Assembly: GCF_001619985.1 (NCBI RefSeq)
Contig: NW_017264196.1
Span: 2,170,001 to 2,234,000, forward strand
DNA length: 64,000 bases
Reading direction: 5' to 3'
Source of the DNA: Xylona heveae TC161
Taxonomy: Eukaryota; Ascomycota; Xylonomycetes; Xylonales; Xylonaceae
The first letter of the stretch is position 1; each line of letters opens with the position of its first letter. Of the stretch, positions 13,811 to 25,244 are shown piece by piece. The position numbers and the translations under genes are program-made. Under the pieces are notes generated by a model. It saw nothing but the letters and a program-made list of their open reading frames with translations. It had not been told where the DNA came from and ran no database searches.

Positions 13811-13878
13811 ACAGGTTAAGCATCAACACAGACCAACTAGCATCCAAGGTCAGATGGTGGTTTTGCTGGGGTGCTCCT

Positions 13879-14197
13879 TGTGGGGGGGGCATGCATGACT
13901 AAGGATGGAATTGCTTTTGTTTAACACTCACTCTTGCTTCTATCACTACCACAGTTGCTATTGCAAAAGGATAATGGATAATGGCTTAACCATAATCCAT
14001 GATTAGCTTATATCTACACTCCATAAAAAGCTGGGATATTCCCACTTTTTGGGAGACCTGAGAGATTTTTATGAAAAAAACTAGCATCTCCCCATTCTAC
14101 CATTTACATATCATTGAAGATTCTCCTGTGTTCAGATATACGATAGCGTGACCCATTCTACCAATAGCCCAACTACCCACCGATCGGTTATCCCGCA
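13879..14197 (+). repeat. Right LTR of the Gypsy element
   Basis: 319 bp, starting TGTGGGGGGGG and ending CCCGCA, followed by the GTAC target duplication. Its five CpG sites (14141, 14147, 14181, 14185, 14194) all lie within 57 bp of the outer edge. The corresponding sites in the left LTR are TG or CA. Confidence 0.95.
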
Positions 14198-15186
14198 GTA
14201 CGTAGTAGGTTGCCTAACGACGGAGGCCCCGGTAAGACTTCGGAGGAGCTCTGGCCCGCCATTCAGCCATGTGGTCCGTCTCATAACCGGAGACTTCGTA
14301 CCACTCTTCTGGCCTTGTCGCTTCCACCTGAACTACGGAGTATAAAGCATCAACTATATAGGGCTGTCCAACGGTTCGACAGCTGTTGCGTTAATTAGTA
14401 GTGACACTAACATTCTGCAGCGACAACATCAAGTCATATTTTTCGTTTGTCTTTTTGGCAAAGGAGGCGCATACTGCTCAGAATTTGAGTCAATTATTAC
14501 GAAGCCAAGGGAACTCAAAATGCATGATTGTAATGGCAGGGATTCGCCCAGCTATGTTGATGATTCCTACAGCACGACGAATGACCATGGTCCCCGTAAG
14601 CGTAGACGAAACTTTGTTGTCCCATTACTTTTTGAGGCAACTTTGCCAAGACATTCCTCTCTTTTCCTTCCCCTTCCCTTCCCTACACGATGGAATAAGC
14701 ACTACTACGCCCGCTGTGAGAGCAACCATATTTTTCAGGATCAAGATTGAAGACACCTTGGATTGAAGCCAATAAAAGTAGCTAGAAACTAATTCTTCTC
14801 CCAAGCAGAGTACTCATAGTTCGGTCACACACACACACACACACACACAAGAATAATCAATAAACAGACACAAAGTGGCTGCAAAGAGATGAGGAGTTTG
14901 GATTTCTTGAACTATCGTAACCATTACGTGCCCGTCAAGTAACAAAGTCCATGTATATATCCCTTCGCGTCCATGACAATTTCGTTCTGTAAGATTTTCC
15001 TCCAGAAATGTCCAAATTTTGGAAATAAATTATCGGCTGCAATCATTGCATAGCCATTAGATATCAAATGAAAAAAAAAAAAAAAAAGATAAAGGGGAAA
15101 ACACGCTGAAATCGAGGCTAAATGATGATGATGAAAGGGGATCTTCAGTGCAGCGCTAAAAAGGAAAAAGAGGCCAAAATCTTTCA
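14198..15186. other. Gene-free spacer with a CA microsatellite
   Basis: No supported gene. CpG is normal immediately outside the retroelement. It contains a TACGGAGTA motif (14334-14342), a (CA)12 tract (14826-14849) and, near the zinc-finger gene's 3' end, an A tract around 15070-15087. Confidence 0.7.
14826..14849. repeat. (CA)12 microsatellite
   Basis: Twelve perfect CA units in the spacer between the retroelement and the zinc-finger gene. Confidence 0.95.
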
Positions 15187-17883
15187 TTACTCGTCAAGCT
15201 GCATAGTATCAACTCCCCACTGAGTAGGGTCAGTTGTCATAGTCTGCGCTTGTTGATTGCCCAGCAAAGACCAATCCTGGAACATTGGGGTGTTCCTCGC
15301 CATGGTCTGGCTTGATTCGCCAGCGTCGCCATAGAGTGAGAAATCGGCGATGGGCTTCCCATACTCTCCGGTGAACTCATCAAAGCCTTCGTCCGCCGAC
15401 AGGTCATTGGCCGAGCAGGGCGAGTACAACATGAGATCGGGCTGTACCCCGGATGAAAGCATCGAAGCTTGTCCCATTTGGTTGGCATGGACAGGTAGCA
15501 TCACGCCAGAAGGGAAGGAATGAAGCAGCTGATGCTCAGCAGAATATGATGGAGTCAGGAGCTGCGCGTTGTAATTGATCAAGTCTGCGTCGCCACTAGA
15601 CAAGTTGAAATTGTCATTGAAGTTCTCCGGTATTTCCGGAGTAAAGGTTGGATCAAATGCATTGGCCATATCAAGCTCGGTATTCATGTTGTTTGAGTCG
15701 AGCGGCATATCGTCAAAACCACCCATGCCGAACAAGTCATTGCTGGCATTACTCCACGGCGCGCCCAACTCAGCCCCTAGGTCATTCGATCCATACTGAC
15801 CCTCAAGGCTGTTTAAAGCGTCGTCGAATGAAAGGCTGGTTGCAGGAGAGATACCGAGTTCCAAAGCCGGGTGCTGAGTAGAATGTTCGGTGGAGGTTTC
15901 ATCCATCAAGGGAGAATGGGTGTTTTGCGTGACGGGCGTAACAGGATCAGGCAAGAATGAACTGGGCGTAGCAATGCCTGCTGTTGAGGGAGTTTGCAGC
16001 GGAGTCCCTGTCTGAGCTCGTTTCCCATTATTCTTCGTTCGTACGTAGGTCCAGCCATGACTCTTTTCCATGTGCTGTTTGCAATTACTCTCCCGTTTTG
16101 ACTGGTATGTACAAGGAGAAAATTGACACTGGAAAAGCTTTGGCTCTTTACAATGCTTGTCATTCACGTGACGATCACGCTCCTTCTCTGTCGGCCAACC
16201 CTCAACAGCATATTTACAACCTGGCTCTGAACATTTCCAGGGGCGAGAGTGAGTCTTGACGTGTTTTCTGGGAGTGAACATTAGCATAGTGACCATCAAT
16301 AGAATTCGGGGAAGACTTACGTGAGATCACATGCACGCTTGAACACTTTCCCGCACTCACCGCAGGCTGGGGGCGCTTCAGGTTCAACACCCAGCATTGA
16401 CTTGCGTCGCCGAGCCATTGAACGCTGAACGCCATCATCCTCTAATGACACCTCGCTCAGGCTTCTCTTCATTGCATGAGAAGATTCCCCAAAGTCCGAT
16501 TCACTCGAGAAAGGCCTTCCATCCTTCGAGGATGAAGGAATTGGAATTACCTTTCCGTTTTTGACTCTGACGAGTTGAGCAGGACGTCCAGTCTCGCTCA
16601 AACCGCCTCGTAATTCAAGCTTTTCATTCCTACGAAACACGTTAACGAAACTAATACAACAACGATGGAGTGTGGAAGTACTTACGGGTCATAGTCGGAT
16701 TCTCGCGGACTCTGGCCTGACTGGGCCCTTGAGCGAGCCGAAGTAATCATGCTGGCGTACTGACGAATCTGTTCCACGAGGTCAAGGAAATAGCCGTTAG
16801 TATAAGGTCTGTCGGTCGGACGGCGCTGATCTTTCTCGTTGAGATATTTGACCGTTGTATGAATGCACTGAATTGAGGTCTCGCAGAAGTCGAGATAAGA
16901 CGATCGAGAGACGGCCCAACCCTTAATTCGAAATTAAAACAGATAAGCAAAACGACTTCTCCCCTCCTCAGGGGTTTTGTACTCACTGGTGCCAAGTAAA
17001 GCAGCGTTTTTTCCAAGTCCCGGAGACAGGTAATCTCTTTATTTTCCATCCGTCGAGGCATGTCACGGACAAGAGGATGGAAGGGTTTCAGACCCAACTC
17101 CTCCAAGAGGGGGTCGATGATGTGCGCCTTGATGTGCTTGGCGGCGCACTCGGAAAGACATTGGCCGTGATGGTCAGCAGAAGGGTCCAAAGACCGTGTA
17201 ATTGCAGAGCGAGTATTTGTCCGGGACGGTGCGCCAGCATGGCGAGCACGCTCGTGCTCATATCCTACTATGGACTTGTCAGCTTGAATCATCATGATGA
17301 ACATCCCGTAGAGCTGCATACGTTGATTCATCTCGTGTACAGGGTTCGACTTTGAACGGACAGAATCACCGATGCTGGAGCCGAGTCCGCTGTCAGAGGT
17401 GTGTCGCACTCGGGCGCGGCGTTGTTGCTTTTCAGAATGCTGAGTAGTCGTTCCAGTGGGTTGAGAGTTTACACTCTCAGACATGGCGGGGTCGATGAGG
17501 CCGCGAGGAAGGGGCAGAGCATCTCTGTGAAGAGTGTTGAGGGGGCTCGAGGCGGGGGAGCCGTTGCCCGCGATGGTTCGGTCCAAGGATCCAATCAGTG
17601 CGGCCATACGACGTTCGCCGGCGGCGATAGCTGCTTCCAAAGATTGGGTCGAGGTATGAGACCGTCTCGGTAGTAGAGAAACGTTGATGACTGGGTCGTC
17701 GTCCTTGGATGCTGGCGACGATGGACTATGAAAGGTCGAACCCTTCCGTAGAGACACGGATGGTGATAAATTCCGCCAGCCTTCATGGGTGTTTGTCGAG
17801 ATGGATTGACCAACGGCAATTGGGGGGATGGCATTTGGCTTTAAAACACGGCCGCGGCGGGGATGAGTAGAGTTGGAGGCCAT
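15187..17883 (-). CDS. C2H2 zinc-finger transcription factor (three fingers)
   Basis: Probable nuclear DNA-binding regulator. Exons on the minus strand: 17883-16987, 16921-16686, 16629-16321 and 16267-15187; phases agree and give 840 aa. The N-terminal half has a disordered Ser/Pro-rich stretch, then a helical region (MFIMMIQADKSIVGYEHE) and a block around EITCLRDLEKTLLYLAP that looks conserved. Three fingers follow: C-x2-C-x12-H-x3-H (CGECGKVF...), C-x4-C-x15-H-x4-H (CSEPGCKY...) and C-x4-C-x12-H-x4-H (CQFSPCTY...). Splice junctions fall in the first finger and just before KLELRGG. The acidic C-terminal third could activate transcription. The start is the first in-frame ATG; the frame extends upstream only with a TTG. 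I know no named orthologue. Confidence 0.88.
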
Positions 17884-20851
17884 GGTGTCGGGTAAGGCGT
17901 CCAAAATGGAGTCCTGGAGGCGAAACCTGGAAGAGGCAAATGGCAGGGAACCTAAGGGAACGCGGGATTAGTGTGGTGCCGAGCGTGGGAGGAAGGCGAC
18001 TCATTCAGGATGACTCACGCCTGATTGCTAGGTGATGACACAAAAGGTAGACACCCCAGATCGAATATATAAACTGCACAGCTCAACTGCATCAGATGGT
18101 CAATGGGAAGTAATGCGAGACGAGATATGAGGGGAGCGTACTTGCAGTAAGGAATGTTGCCAAGTTGATTGCGCTGCTAATGCGGTTGAGAGGTGTAAAA
18201 GGCCTCAAGGAACCCACGAAATGAGCAGCAGGATGAGGATAAAGCGGTGGCCCGGAGGAAAAGAGGATATGGCACTCCGGTTGAAGTTATTGCTTCAACA
18301 GAAGTGGTCTCCGGAGCCGTGCAGCACGATTGAAGGCCTGAAATCACAGGTTCATGGAAATGAGGCAATGAAAACACTCTAAGAGCTTGAGATTGGACAA
18401 AGAGTGCGGATCGGTTGGTATAAAGAACAAGGAGTGCAAGAAGCAATAGTTGCGGGCCAAACACTATTATCACTCGAATGATAACACAAGCAGACCAATG
18501 GCCTTTTCCTTTCTGGGACAATACTGACAGCGCTAGAAGACGACAGAGGGCCAAGGAAATCGGTCACGAATGCATATGGGGTGGCAGAAAGGAAAAGCAA
18601 AGCGTACAAGATGGAGAGAAATGGGAGAGGGGGTTTTGGATGGTTATTTCTTACGACGGGATCGAGGTTGAGCCGAACACAGCCATCCGCTGTTTGGTGG
18701 AGCATCATTTAGGCAGCAGCCTTAAGAAACGTGAGCACGCGGGTGACGCGAGCGAAGGGGAGTCAGTCAATCCGACACTCCGACCACCGACACCACCGAC
18801 GGGCTTACTAAACCATTCTCTTTGCCCGCCCTGCCCCGGTTTGCATTTTCAACCAATCCGAGCGAAGAACAAGCGAAGAAAAGCTCCCTCAACTCTCACG
18901 TCCTGTCCTGTGTACGATTGAGCCGTCACTTACATTCTTCGGAGGTGTCACACGTAGTTCCCCACGTAATTGTAAAGCATCGAGTTGCGTAGTCTGCTGG
19001 CCAAGAGACGTGGGGTTGCCGCGGGTGAATAAAAAGGGAGACGCGTTGCCCCGATGACGAGGTGGGAAAAAAAAGGAGAGGCGATAGAGTTCGAAGCAAC
19101 AAAGGGAAGTCGAAGGGGGGCAATGGTCGCCGCCTTTTCAGCGTCCTTTTTGCCCTTGACCAAGCTGTTTCTTGGGGCAAAGAGTCGGAGAGGCTGCCTG
19201 CAAAAGTCCAGATAGACCAACGAGGTGTCCCTCTGAGCGTTCTCCGCTTCGCCGCACAAGCCGCTCACTTGTGAATGTTCTTTGGACCTCCTTTCTGTGA
19301 ATGAACCTGGCATAAGCCCGGTATTGAGTACGGCAACAAAATGATATGGCATGATTGATGGCCCACGCCAACTTTTTCGACTTTGAAAATAGCCGGGGGG
19401 TTCACAAGCCTTACTTCAAAGGGCCTTTTAGCGCCGTAAGCAAGGCTTACCTAGATCCGCCACGCATCCAATGTGTACTTTTGATATCAGAGAATGGGCC
19501 ACTGTACTTTACAGCGTTCACCAACGAAAGCTCACCCCCAAATCATTGTGCATTGGTCAATAATATTGTGTTTTTTGCACGGAACAAGGAGAAGGAGCCA
19601 CGGGATTATCGAAGGAGGCTTTTCGTCATTCCCCAAATTGCCCAACCCAATGAAACCCTTTGACTCATCCAGTTTCGCTAGCCTCCATTTAGTACTTATT
19701 GGACTCTCGGTCTAGTTTTACCTAGATTGCTTTTGCCAAAGAAAATACGAGCACTGCTCGCTACAATTCAGCAAGACATAACTACAGCATGAAGCGATGT
19801 ATGGGTTATTAGGAGTAGTATCGGCGAGCAATATTGGGGGCCGCACGGCTTCAACGCTTCCACTTTGCCACCCCCCATGCTTTGTTCACTCATGCCATTC
19901 GAAGCTTGCATTTCATTGTTACCTCTGAATTCAGTGACTCCAGAAAGGTGCATCTCTCGATCCAAGGGCATATTTTGCCTTCTGTTTGAGCGAGGTTAGT
20001 TATGTCGTGGCCAAGATGTTGACTGCCCGAGCTCGATGTCGCCCCCGTTGAAAGACTTTGGGGAAATCTCTGCCTTAAATCATCCAAAAGTAAACATAAT
20101 TTCGTCCATCGTTGGCAAAGTCAGCCAAGTCATTCCCTCACCGCATTCGTCATGGCGTATAAGCTTAATTTGCCCCCGAGCCCGAACTTTGTCTCTTCGC
20201 TTTCGTTTCGCTTCACGAGGCGCCTAAACGAGCAGCTGTTGTCATGATCTGCATGTCCTGTAACTGGTTGATTGGATGAGAAGCTGCTTTGACACTGGTG
20301 GCCAACTTGTGGACATCTTCCTTCTGATCATGTCGTTGATATACTGAGGCGCGTGGAAGTTTCACCTCTCATTGTGTAAACAATGTTGTCGCTGTCCGAT
20401 TGAAGCTCGAGGCGCTTTGGTTTTGGTCATCTCATTTGATGCCCGTTGTTGGAATTGCAAAAGAGCCATGTCGCCAACATGAGGAAATATCATAAATCAT
20501 TCATCTTTCTTTCTTTAACAGCGAAGTCAAACAATTCCTTTGTATATTTACTTTCTCTACGGTCTTTATCTCAGTCTTTGTTCTGTGCATTCATTGTCAT
20601 CAAGCATTGTTTGCTTCACCTGTACACAATATCCCTGACAACCATGAACAAGAGCCCCTCGATCAACATTCACGCTCCTATTGCCTATTAGAATATCCGT
20701 TTTCCCTGCTTATATTAAGGAGAGCAGGGATGAAGCCGCCCCATTCCAGCAAATATATCATCATTTTCATTCGAGAAAGGCCCTATCCCGGAGATATCTC
20801 TACTGTCAAACCTACGCATTTTTAACGAAGACCATAAACCAGCTTACCAAG
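17884..20851. other. 3-kb gene-free region upstream of two divergent genes
   Basis: It lies between the starts of the zinc-finger factor (minus) and the secreted protein (plus). Open frames here (longest about 147 codons at 18478-18921) lack any recognisable domain. It probably holds promoters and long leaders; no specific operator could be supported. Confidence 0.6.
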
Positions 20852-21723
20852 ATGGGATTTAAATCTCCATCGTTCTATTTCCTTTCTGCCACTCTCATGT
20901 TCATTCTGACGGCATCGGCTGGCCCGATTCCATCCAGTATCCCTTCCAATCCCTCATACTACAGCATATCTTCTACAGCCGCAGAATGTGCAGCTCCCAC
21001 GCAAACTGCCCAAACACAATCACAGCCATCTTTGGCTCCGAATTCCCACGCCATCTCCGAGTCTCAGCTCCTCCAGATTGCTCCCAGCTCCGGTTCCTGC
21101 TCGGGAGCCACCTTCGCAGACGAATGCCGAACAGCCGCTCAAGCCGTGCCATTCATCAATCAGGCATTTGAAACGTACCGTATCACATCAGCAGGCGAGA
21201 GAGCTGCCGTTCTCAGCATCATGGCTCACGAGAGCGGCGAATTTAAATATAATCGGAATCATTATCCCGTGCCTGGAAGGCCCGGTCAGGGAAGTAAGTA
21301 GCCTATGGTACCCTTTTGGTTATTGGTTGCGGATAATGTATCTTTGCAATTGAAGCTGACATGTTATATTTTTCTTAATTAGCTCGCAATATGCAGATGC
21401 CGAATTACAACCTTCTGTACGCTCGCTCGATCCCGGCGCTTGCATCTCAAGTCCAACAGAGCTCTTCTGGGAACGACGTTGCCAGCTTCACGCCAGATCG
21501 ATTGAATGCTGTTCTTGAATTGGTCATGCCTGATCAGTATTCTTTTGCCTCCGGATCCTGGTTTCTGACTAGTCAGTGTACAGATGCGGTGCGTCAAGGA
21601 CTTCAGAAGGGCGATCAGAATGGATTCGGTGATTTCATTAACGAATGCGTGGGCACGACACCTTCGGCTGACTTGTATACGTATTGGGAGCGTGCTATGG
21701 AGATTTTAGAGACAGGTGATTAG
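20852..21723 (+). CDS. Secreted protein, possibly lysozyme-like
   Basis: Two exons, 20852-21293 and 21383-21723, give 260 aa. The first 20-25 residues form a clear signal peptide (FLSATLMFILTASAGPIP), so it is exported. A Ser/Pro/Thr-rich linker of about 60 residues follows. The conserved part starts near residue 90 and contains MAHESGEFKYNRNHYP and, across the splice site, GRPGQGTRNMQMPNYNLLYA. A Glu in such a motif could be catalytic as in lysozyme-fold enzymes, but this is inference from pattern only. At least four cysteines in the mature part could form disulphides. The ATG is followed directly by the signal sequence; the upstream in-frame extension is hydrophilic and looks like leader. 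It converges on ATP4 downstream. Confidence 0.8.
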
Positions 21724-22293
21724 CACAATCATTGATCAGCATTTAATACCAAAATACCGTTAATATACACTAAAGTGTAATGGCAGAAAGGGGAGAAAAT
21801 ATCCCGTAAAATTTGCTAGGTAGACGCAAAATGGAATCGTGTTAAAAGAGTCGTAGACATTAGAGGCACTTTGGTCTCTTTCAACTTCTTTTTGTTCTAA
21901 AATCTAAGTGAGCATCAGGAAAGGAATAGGAGACGCGGTGAGCCTTGATAAGTGGCCCAACTCAGGCCATAGGGCCACTGATCTTCTCTTTAGATCTCGA
22001 AATTGTGGTGTGTGTCTGATTTCCTTTCACATCCTTATTCCAATACTGTGTCGCCTTTGGAGATCTTGGATCTTCATTGTTTACCCATGGATACATTTAC
22101 AGTGATCAGTGGCACATAATCGGGCATGTGTTTTAGGTTCCAAAATTCATATATCCCACCATTCATAAGCATCACGAATTGACGACGTTCAATCTCTATG
22201 ACACCTCAACGATCATTGACTATTCCACAGTTGCTATGTAACAGGTTCTAATTGAACATTTCTCTTCAGCAAAGACAACTGGAGATGAGGAAT
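21724..22293. other. Convergent 3' spacer
   Basis: Between the stop codons of the secreted-protein gene (plus) and ATP4 (minus). AT-rich 3' UTR sequence; nothing else seen. Confidence 0.7.
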
Positions 22294-23211
22294 CTACTGG
22301 GTCTTAGAGGCGACAATTCCTACAAAGAATTTAGTAAATTCCATAAAGGCCATTCGTCCATTCGGTTAGGGAAACGTACTCTCAACGTCAGCGACGCTCT
22401 GGTTGAGGATCTGCTGAAGGTTCTTGGGGTTCTCGAGCTCCTTGTTGATCTTGGCGATGATCGACTCGGCAAGCTCACGCTGCTGGCGCTGCTTAACCTG
22501 GCCCTCATAGCGAACCCAGGATTCGAGGACGGTCTTGGCCTCGGCGGCCAAAGCAGTCTTCTGCTCGAGCTCGAAGGCCTGAGCCTCAAGGTGGGCGGTC
22601 TCCTATGGAGAAGTGAGAAACAAAATGCTTAGTGGACTTCGCAGAGCTCTACTCGGATCATACCTTCGAGACATCGAAAAGAGCCTTGGTCACGTCAACG
22701 ACGCCGCCAAGCTGCTGGACGCTCTCGATGCGGGACTTAACCGCACTGGTGTGATCCTCACGGGCAGAGTTCAGGATGCCCTTGAGCTTGGCAACCTGAC
22801 CATCGGCCCACTCCTTGTACATAGGACCACCGTACTTGCCGACAGCCCAGAAGACGCTGAGGAGACAGAACATGACGACGGATTCCTCGTTCACGACGTA
22901 GAGCTCATTGCTGATGGCGGCAATGGAGAGACCGGCACCGGCGGAAAGGATCGCGGTCTTGGAAGCCAAGGAGCTTCCGGGAAGGGAGTCCAAGATGGAC
23001 TGAGCCTTCTGCTTGGGGTCCTCACTCGGGACATTGGACGCGAATCGGGTCGTCGTCAGGGAAGAGAGTGCGGGAAAAGAGCGAGCCGGGAGAGCTGGTC
23101 GGAGCCGGGTAGCGCCTTGAAAGCGTCAGTAAAAGCTCCAATTGCACATTGTCTCATTATACGAGCTCGAATTGACTGACCGACGGCGCTTCTAGCCAAG
23201 CGGGAGGCCAT
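22294..23211 (-). CDS. ATP4: Mitochondrial F1Fo ATP synthase subunit 4 (subunit b)
   Basis: Subunit b of the peripheral stalk, which holds F1 static against the c-ring in the inner mitochondrial membrane. Exons on the minus strand: 23211-23181, 23115-22664, 22602-22380 and 22319-22294, coding for 243 aa, the usual length. The N-terminus is an Arg-rich presequence (MASRLARSAVG then ATRLRPALPARSFPAL). The membrane part is around NEESVVMFCLLSVFWAVGKY, and the rest is a long charged helix (KQRQQRELAESIIAKINKEL). The last exon is only 26 nt and encodes the C-terminus IVASKTQ. It is divergently paired with NOC4, 195 bp apart. A GCGATGAG box lies directly before its start codon. Confidence 0.95.
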
Positions 23212-23212
23212 T

Positions 23213-23220
23213 GCGATGAG
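23213..23220 (+). promoter_or_regulatory. PAC-type box (GCGATGAG) in the ATP4/NOC4 promoter
   Basis: An exact match to the PAC core GCGATGAG, known from promoters of ribosome-biogenesis genes in fungi. It lies 187 bp upstream of the NOC4 ATG and two bases from the ATP4 ATG. NOC4 is a ribosome-biogenesis gene, which fits; one 8-mer can also occur by chance. Confidence 0.5.
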
Positions 23221-23406
23221 AGTGGAGATGGAATTCGTGGTTTGTGAAGGATGTTCGACGATGGAGGTTATGGCTCTTGCTCGGCTAGGATAAGCGTTTG
23301 TTGGGGAACGTCTCTGCGTACAAAGAATCACTAACCATTCAATTTTCATGACGATATCCGAGCAAAGCGAGTTTATTCAATTAAATTTCATTCAAAACAC
23401 GATAAA

Positions 23407-24112
23407 ATGCCCGGCCTCGTCGATAACAAACTCGCGGCGAAAAAGAGGAAGAGAGATACGGAAGTCCTTCCCGAGAAGAGTTCTGCGAAGAGAAAAGTAG
23501 GAAAGGGTTCCAAGAATGAATCTTCCACCGAAGATTCTCAGTCGCAAATCCCTCTCCTCGAGAGCCAAATTCTAGAGTCTAGGCGCCATTACAACAATAT
23601 AGCCAAATTAATTGGCCTTTTACGGCAGCGGACCTCGAAATCTGATGATCATTTGACCGCCGCTGTTTCATTATGTCGAGTCTTTTGTCGCCTACGGGCT
23701 GCGGGCTGCATGACGAAGTCGAAAGGATCGGCAGAGAACGAAGTTGTCATTGTACAATGGCTTAGAGAGCGCTACGGGGAATACATCACAGGCTTGTTGG
23801 ACCTTTTAGACGACGGAACACCTGGGGATCAGGTATGCCATGGATTTCTTCTTTCCCAAAGCGAAATTCTAACAAGAAGTAGACTACTGCGTTGTCTCTT
23901 CTCATGCGCTTGGTCAAAGACGAAGCAAGCAATATGAAAGGTGGTGCAGAGGATTATCCATGGCGCTCGTCGACATTTTCGAGCTTGGTGCGCAAGCTTC
24001 TTACGCTCGAGCACGGCACGGATATTATTACAGAATTTGTGGAGACTTTTGTGACGGCGTGCGATGATATCAGATTCTACACGTGTGCGATTGTTGCGTA
24101 AGTACAAGAACT

Positions 24113-24143
<31 letters not shown>

Positions 24144-25244
24144 GATAGAACAGTTTCTAATCCTTGTACTCAGCGATTTAACCTCCGACGCACTCGAACC
24201 TACGCCTGCTCTATCACGAAATGTCTTATCAATACTTTCCGCCATAGAAGATCCGCCAGAAAAGAAAGACGACTTGGAAGAATTCTACACGGAGCGCCCC
24301 AAGAAGCCAACGCATGCGCTACTTTCGCCTACATCACAGAAAAAGCAGGTGCAAGAGGCATGGTTGGCTTTGTTACGTTTGGGTCTGAATAAGGAGCAGC
24401 GAAAGACCGTACTTGGGCTTATCTCCCATCGGATTGCGCCATGGTTCGTGAAAGTGGAGATGCTCATGGACTTTTTAACGGACTCCTACAATTACGGCGG
24501 AGCAACTTCTCTTCTGTCTCTTTCGGGACTCTTCTATCTTATCCAGGAGAAGAATCTCGATTACCCAGCGTTTTATCCGAAGCTCTATTCCCTGTTAGAT
24601 GAGAACATTCTCCATTCGAAACATAGATCTCGGTTCTTCCGGCTTCTCGACACTTTCCTCGCATCTTCGCATCTTCCAGCTGCTCTGGTTGCCAGTTTCA
24701 TCAAGCGGCTCTCACGGCTGGCACTTAATGCACCACCCGCTGGCATTGTCGTTATCATTCCTTGGATCTATAATCTCTTCAAGAAGCACCCAATTTGTAC
24801 TTTTATGATGCATCGCGAAGTGAGGGGGGATGATGCGAAAGATCGTCTTACACGGGAAGGCATGAACGATCCATTTGACATGGCAGAGGAAGACCCGACG
24901 AAGACCAACGCTATTGACAGTAGCATTTGGGAGATTGTGACTCTGCAGTCGCATTATCACCCGAATGTAGCAACCCTCGCAAAAATAATATCAGAGCAGT
25001 TTACAAAGCTGTCTTACAATTTGGAAGATTTCCTGGATCTTTCATATCAAAGCGTGAGTGATTTCCCGGCTCGTTAGGCAGTAATCCTTACTAACAAATG
25101 ATTTAGATGCAAGAAATGGAGCTTTCGAAGGAAATGAAGAAGACACCAGTGGTGGAATATGAGATACCCAAGACGATATTTACAAAAAGTACGGATCCGG
25201 CATATCAGGATAGTCTACTAGTGAAATTGTGGGATTTTAGCTAG
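23407..25244 (+). CDS. NOC4: Nucleolar complex protein 4 (40S ribosome assembly)
   Basis: Nucleolar factor that works with Nop14 in maturation and export of the small ribosomal subunit. Exons 23407-23832, 23883-24097, 24174-25053 and 25107-25244 give 552 aa, the same size as the yeast protein. The Lys-rich N-terminus (KKRKRDTEVLPEKSSAKRK) looks like a nuclear/nucleolar signal. The C-terminal half is the CBF/NOC domain, with the long helical segment around FLASSHLPAALVASFIKRLS and the conserved NPFD-like region GMNDPFDMAEEDPTKTNAID. The end encodes VKLWDFS. Intron 2 carries a 28-base T tract just after its donor. It shares a 195-bp promoter with ATP4. Confidence 0.93.
24116..24143 (+). repeat. 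T28 homopolymer in NOC4 intron 2
   Basis: A run of 28 T in the intron between 24097 and 24174, beginning 18 bases after the donor site. Its exact length may be uncertain in the assembly. Confidence 0.9.

Larger units (their letters stand above)
6015..14197 (+). mobile_element. Ty3/Gypsy LTR retrotransposon, full length but broken fossil
   Basis: The element is 8183 bp. It has two 319-bp LTRs that begin TG and end CA, and a 4-bp target duplication GTAC (6011-6014 and 14198-14201). The order gag, protease, reverse transcriptase, RNase H, integrase marks it as Ty3/Gypsy. It is broken: the coding parts survive only as separated open stretches, with well over ten interruptions. No CG dinucleotide was seen by eye between the LTRs (6334-13878), while both flanks have normal CpG; this suggests a RIP-like, CpG-directed process. 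The LTRs differ at 11 of 319 positions, all CpG-type transitions, so the insertion may be young despite its decay. No primer-binding site matching a tRNA 3' end was recognised right after the left LTR. About 1.5 kb lies between the integrase part and the right LTR, which is more than usual. Confidence 0.95.

Noticed and set aside
18478-18921. 147-codon open frame upstream of the zinc-finger gene
   Set aside because: Low-complexity composition, no recognisable domain or splice structure; it lies in the likely promoter and leader of the divergent gene.
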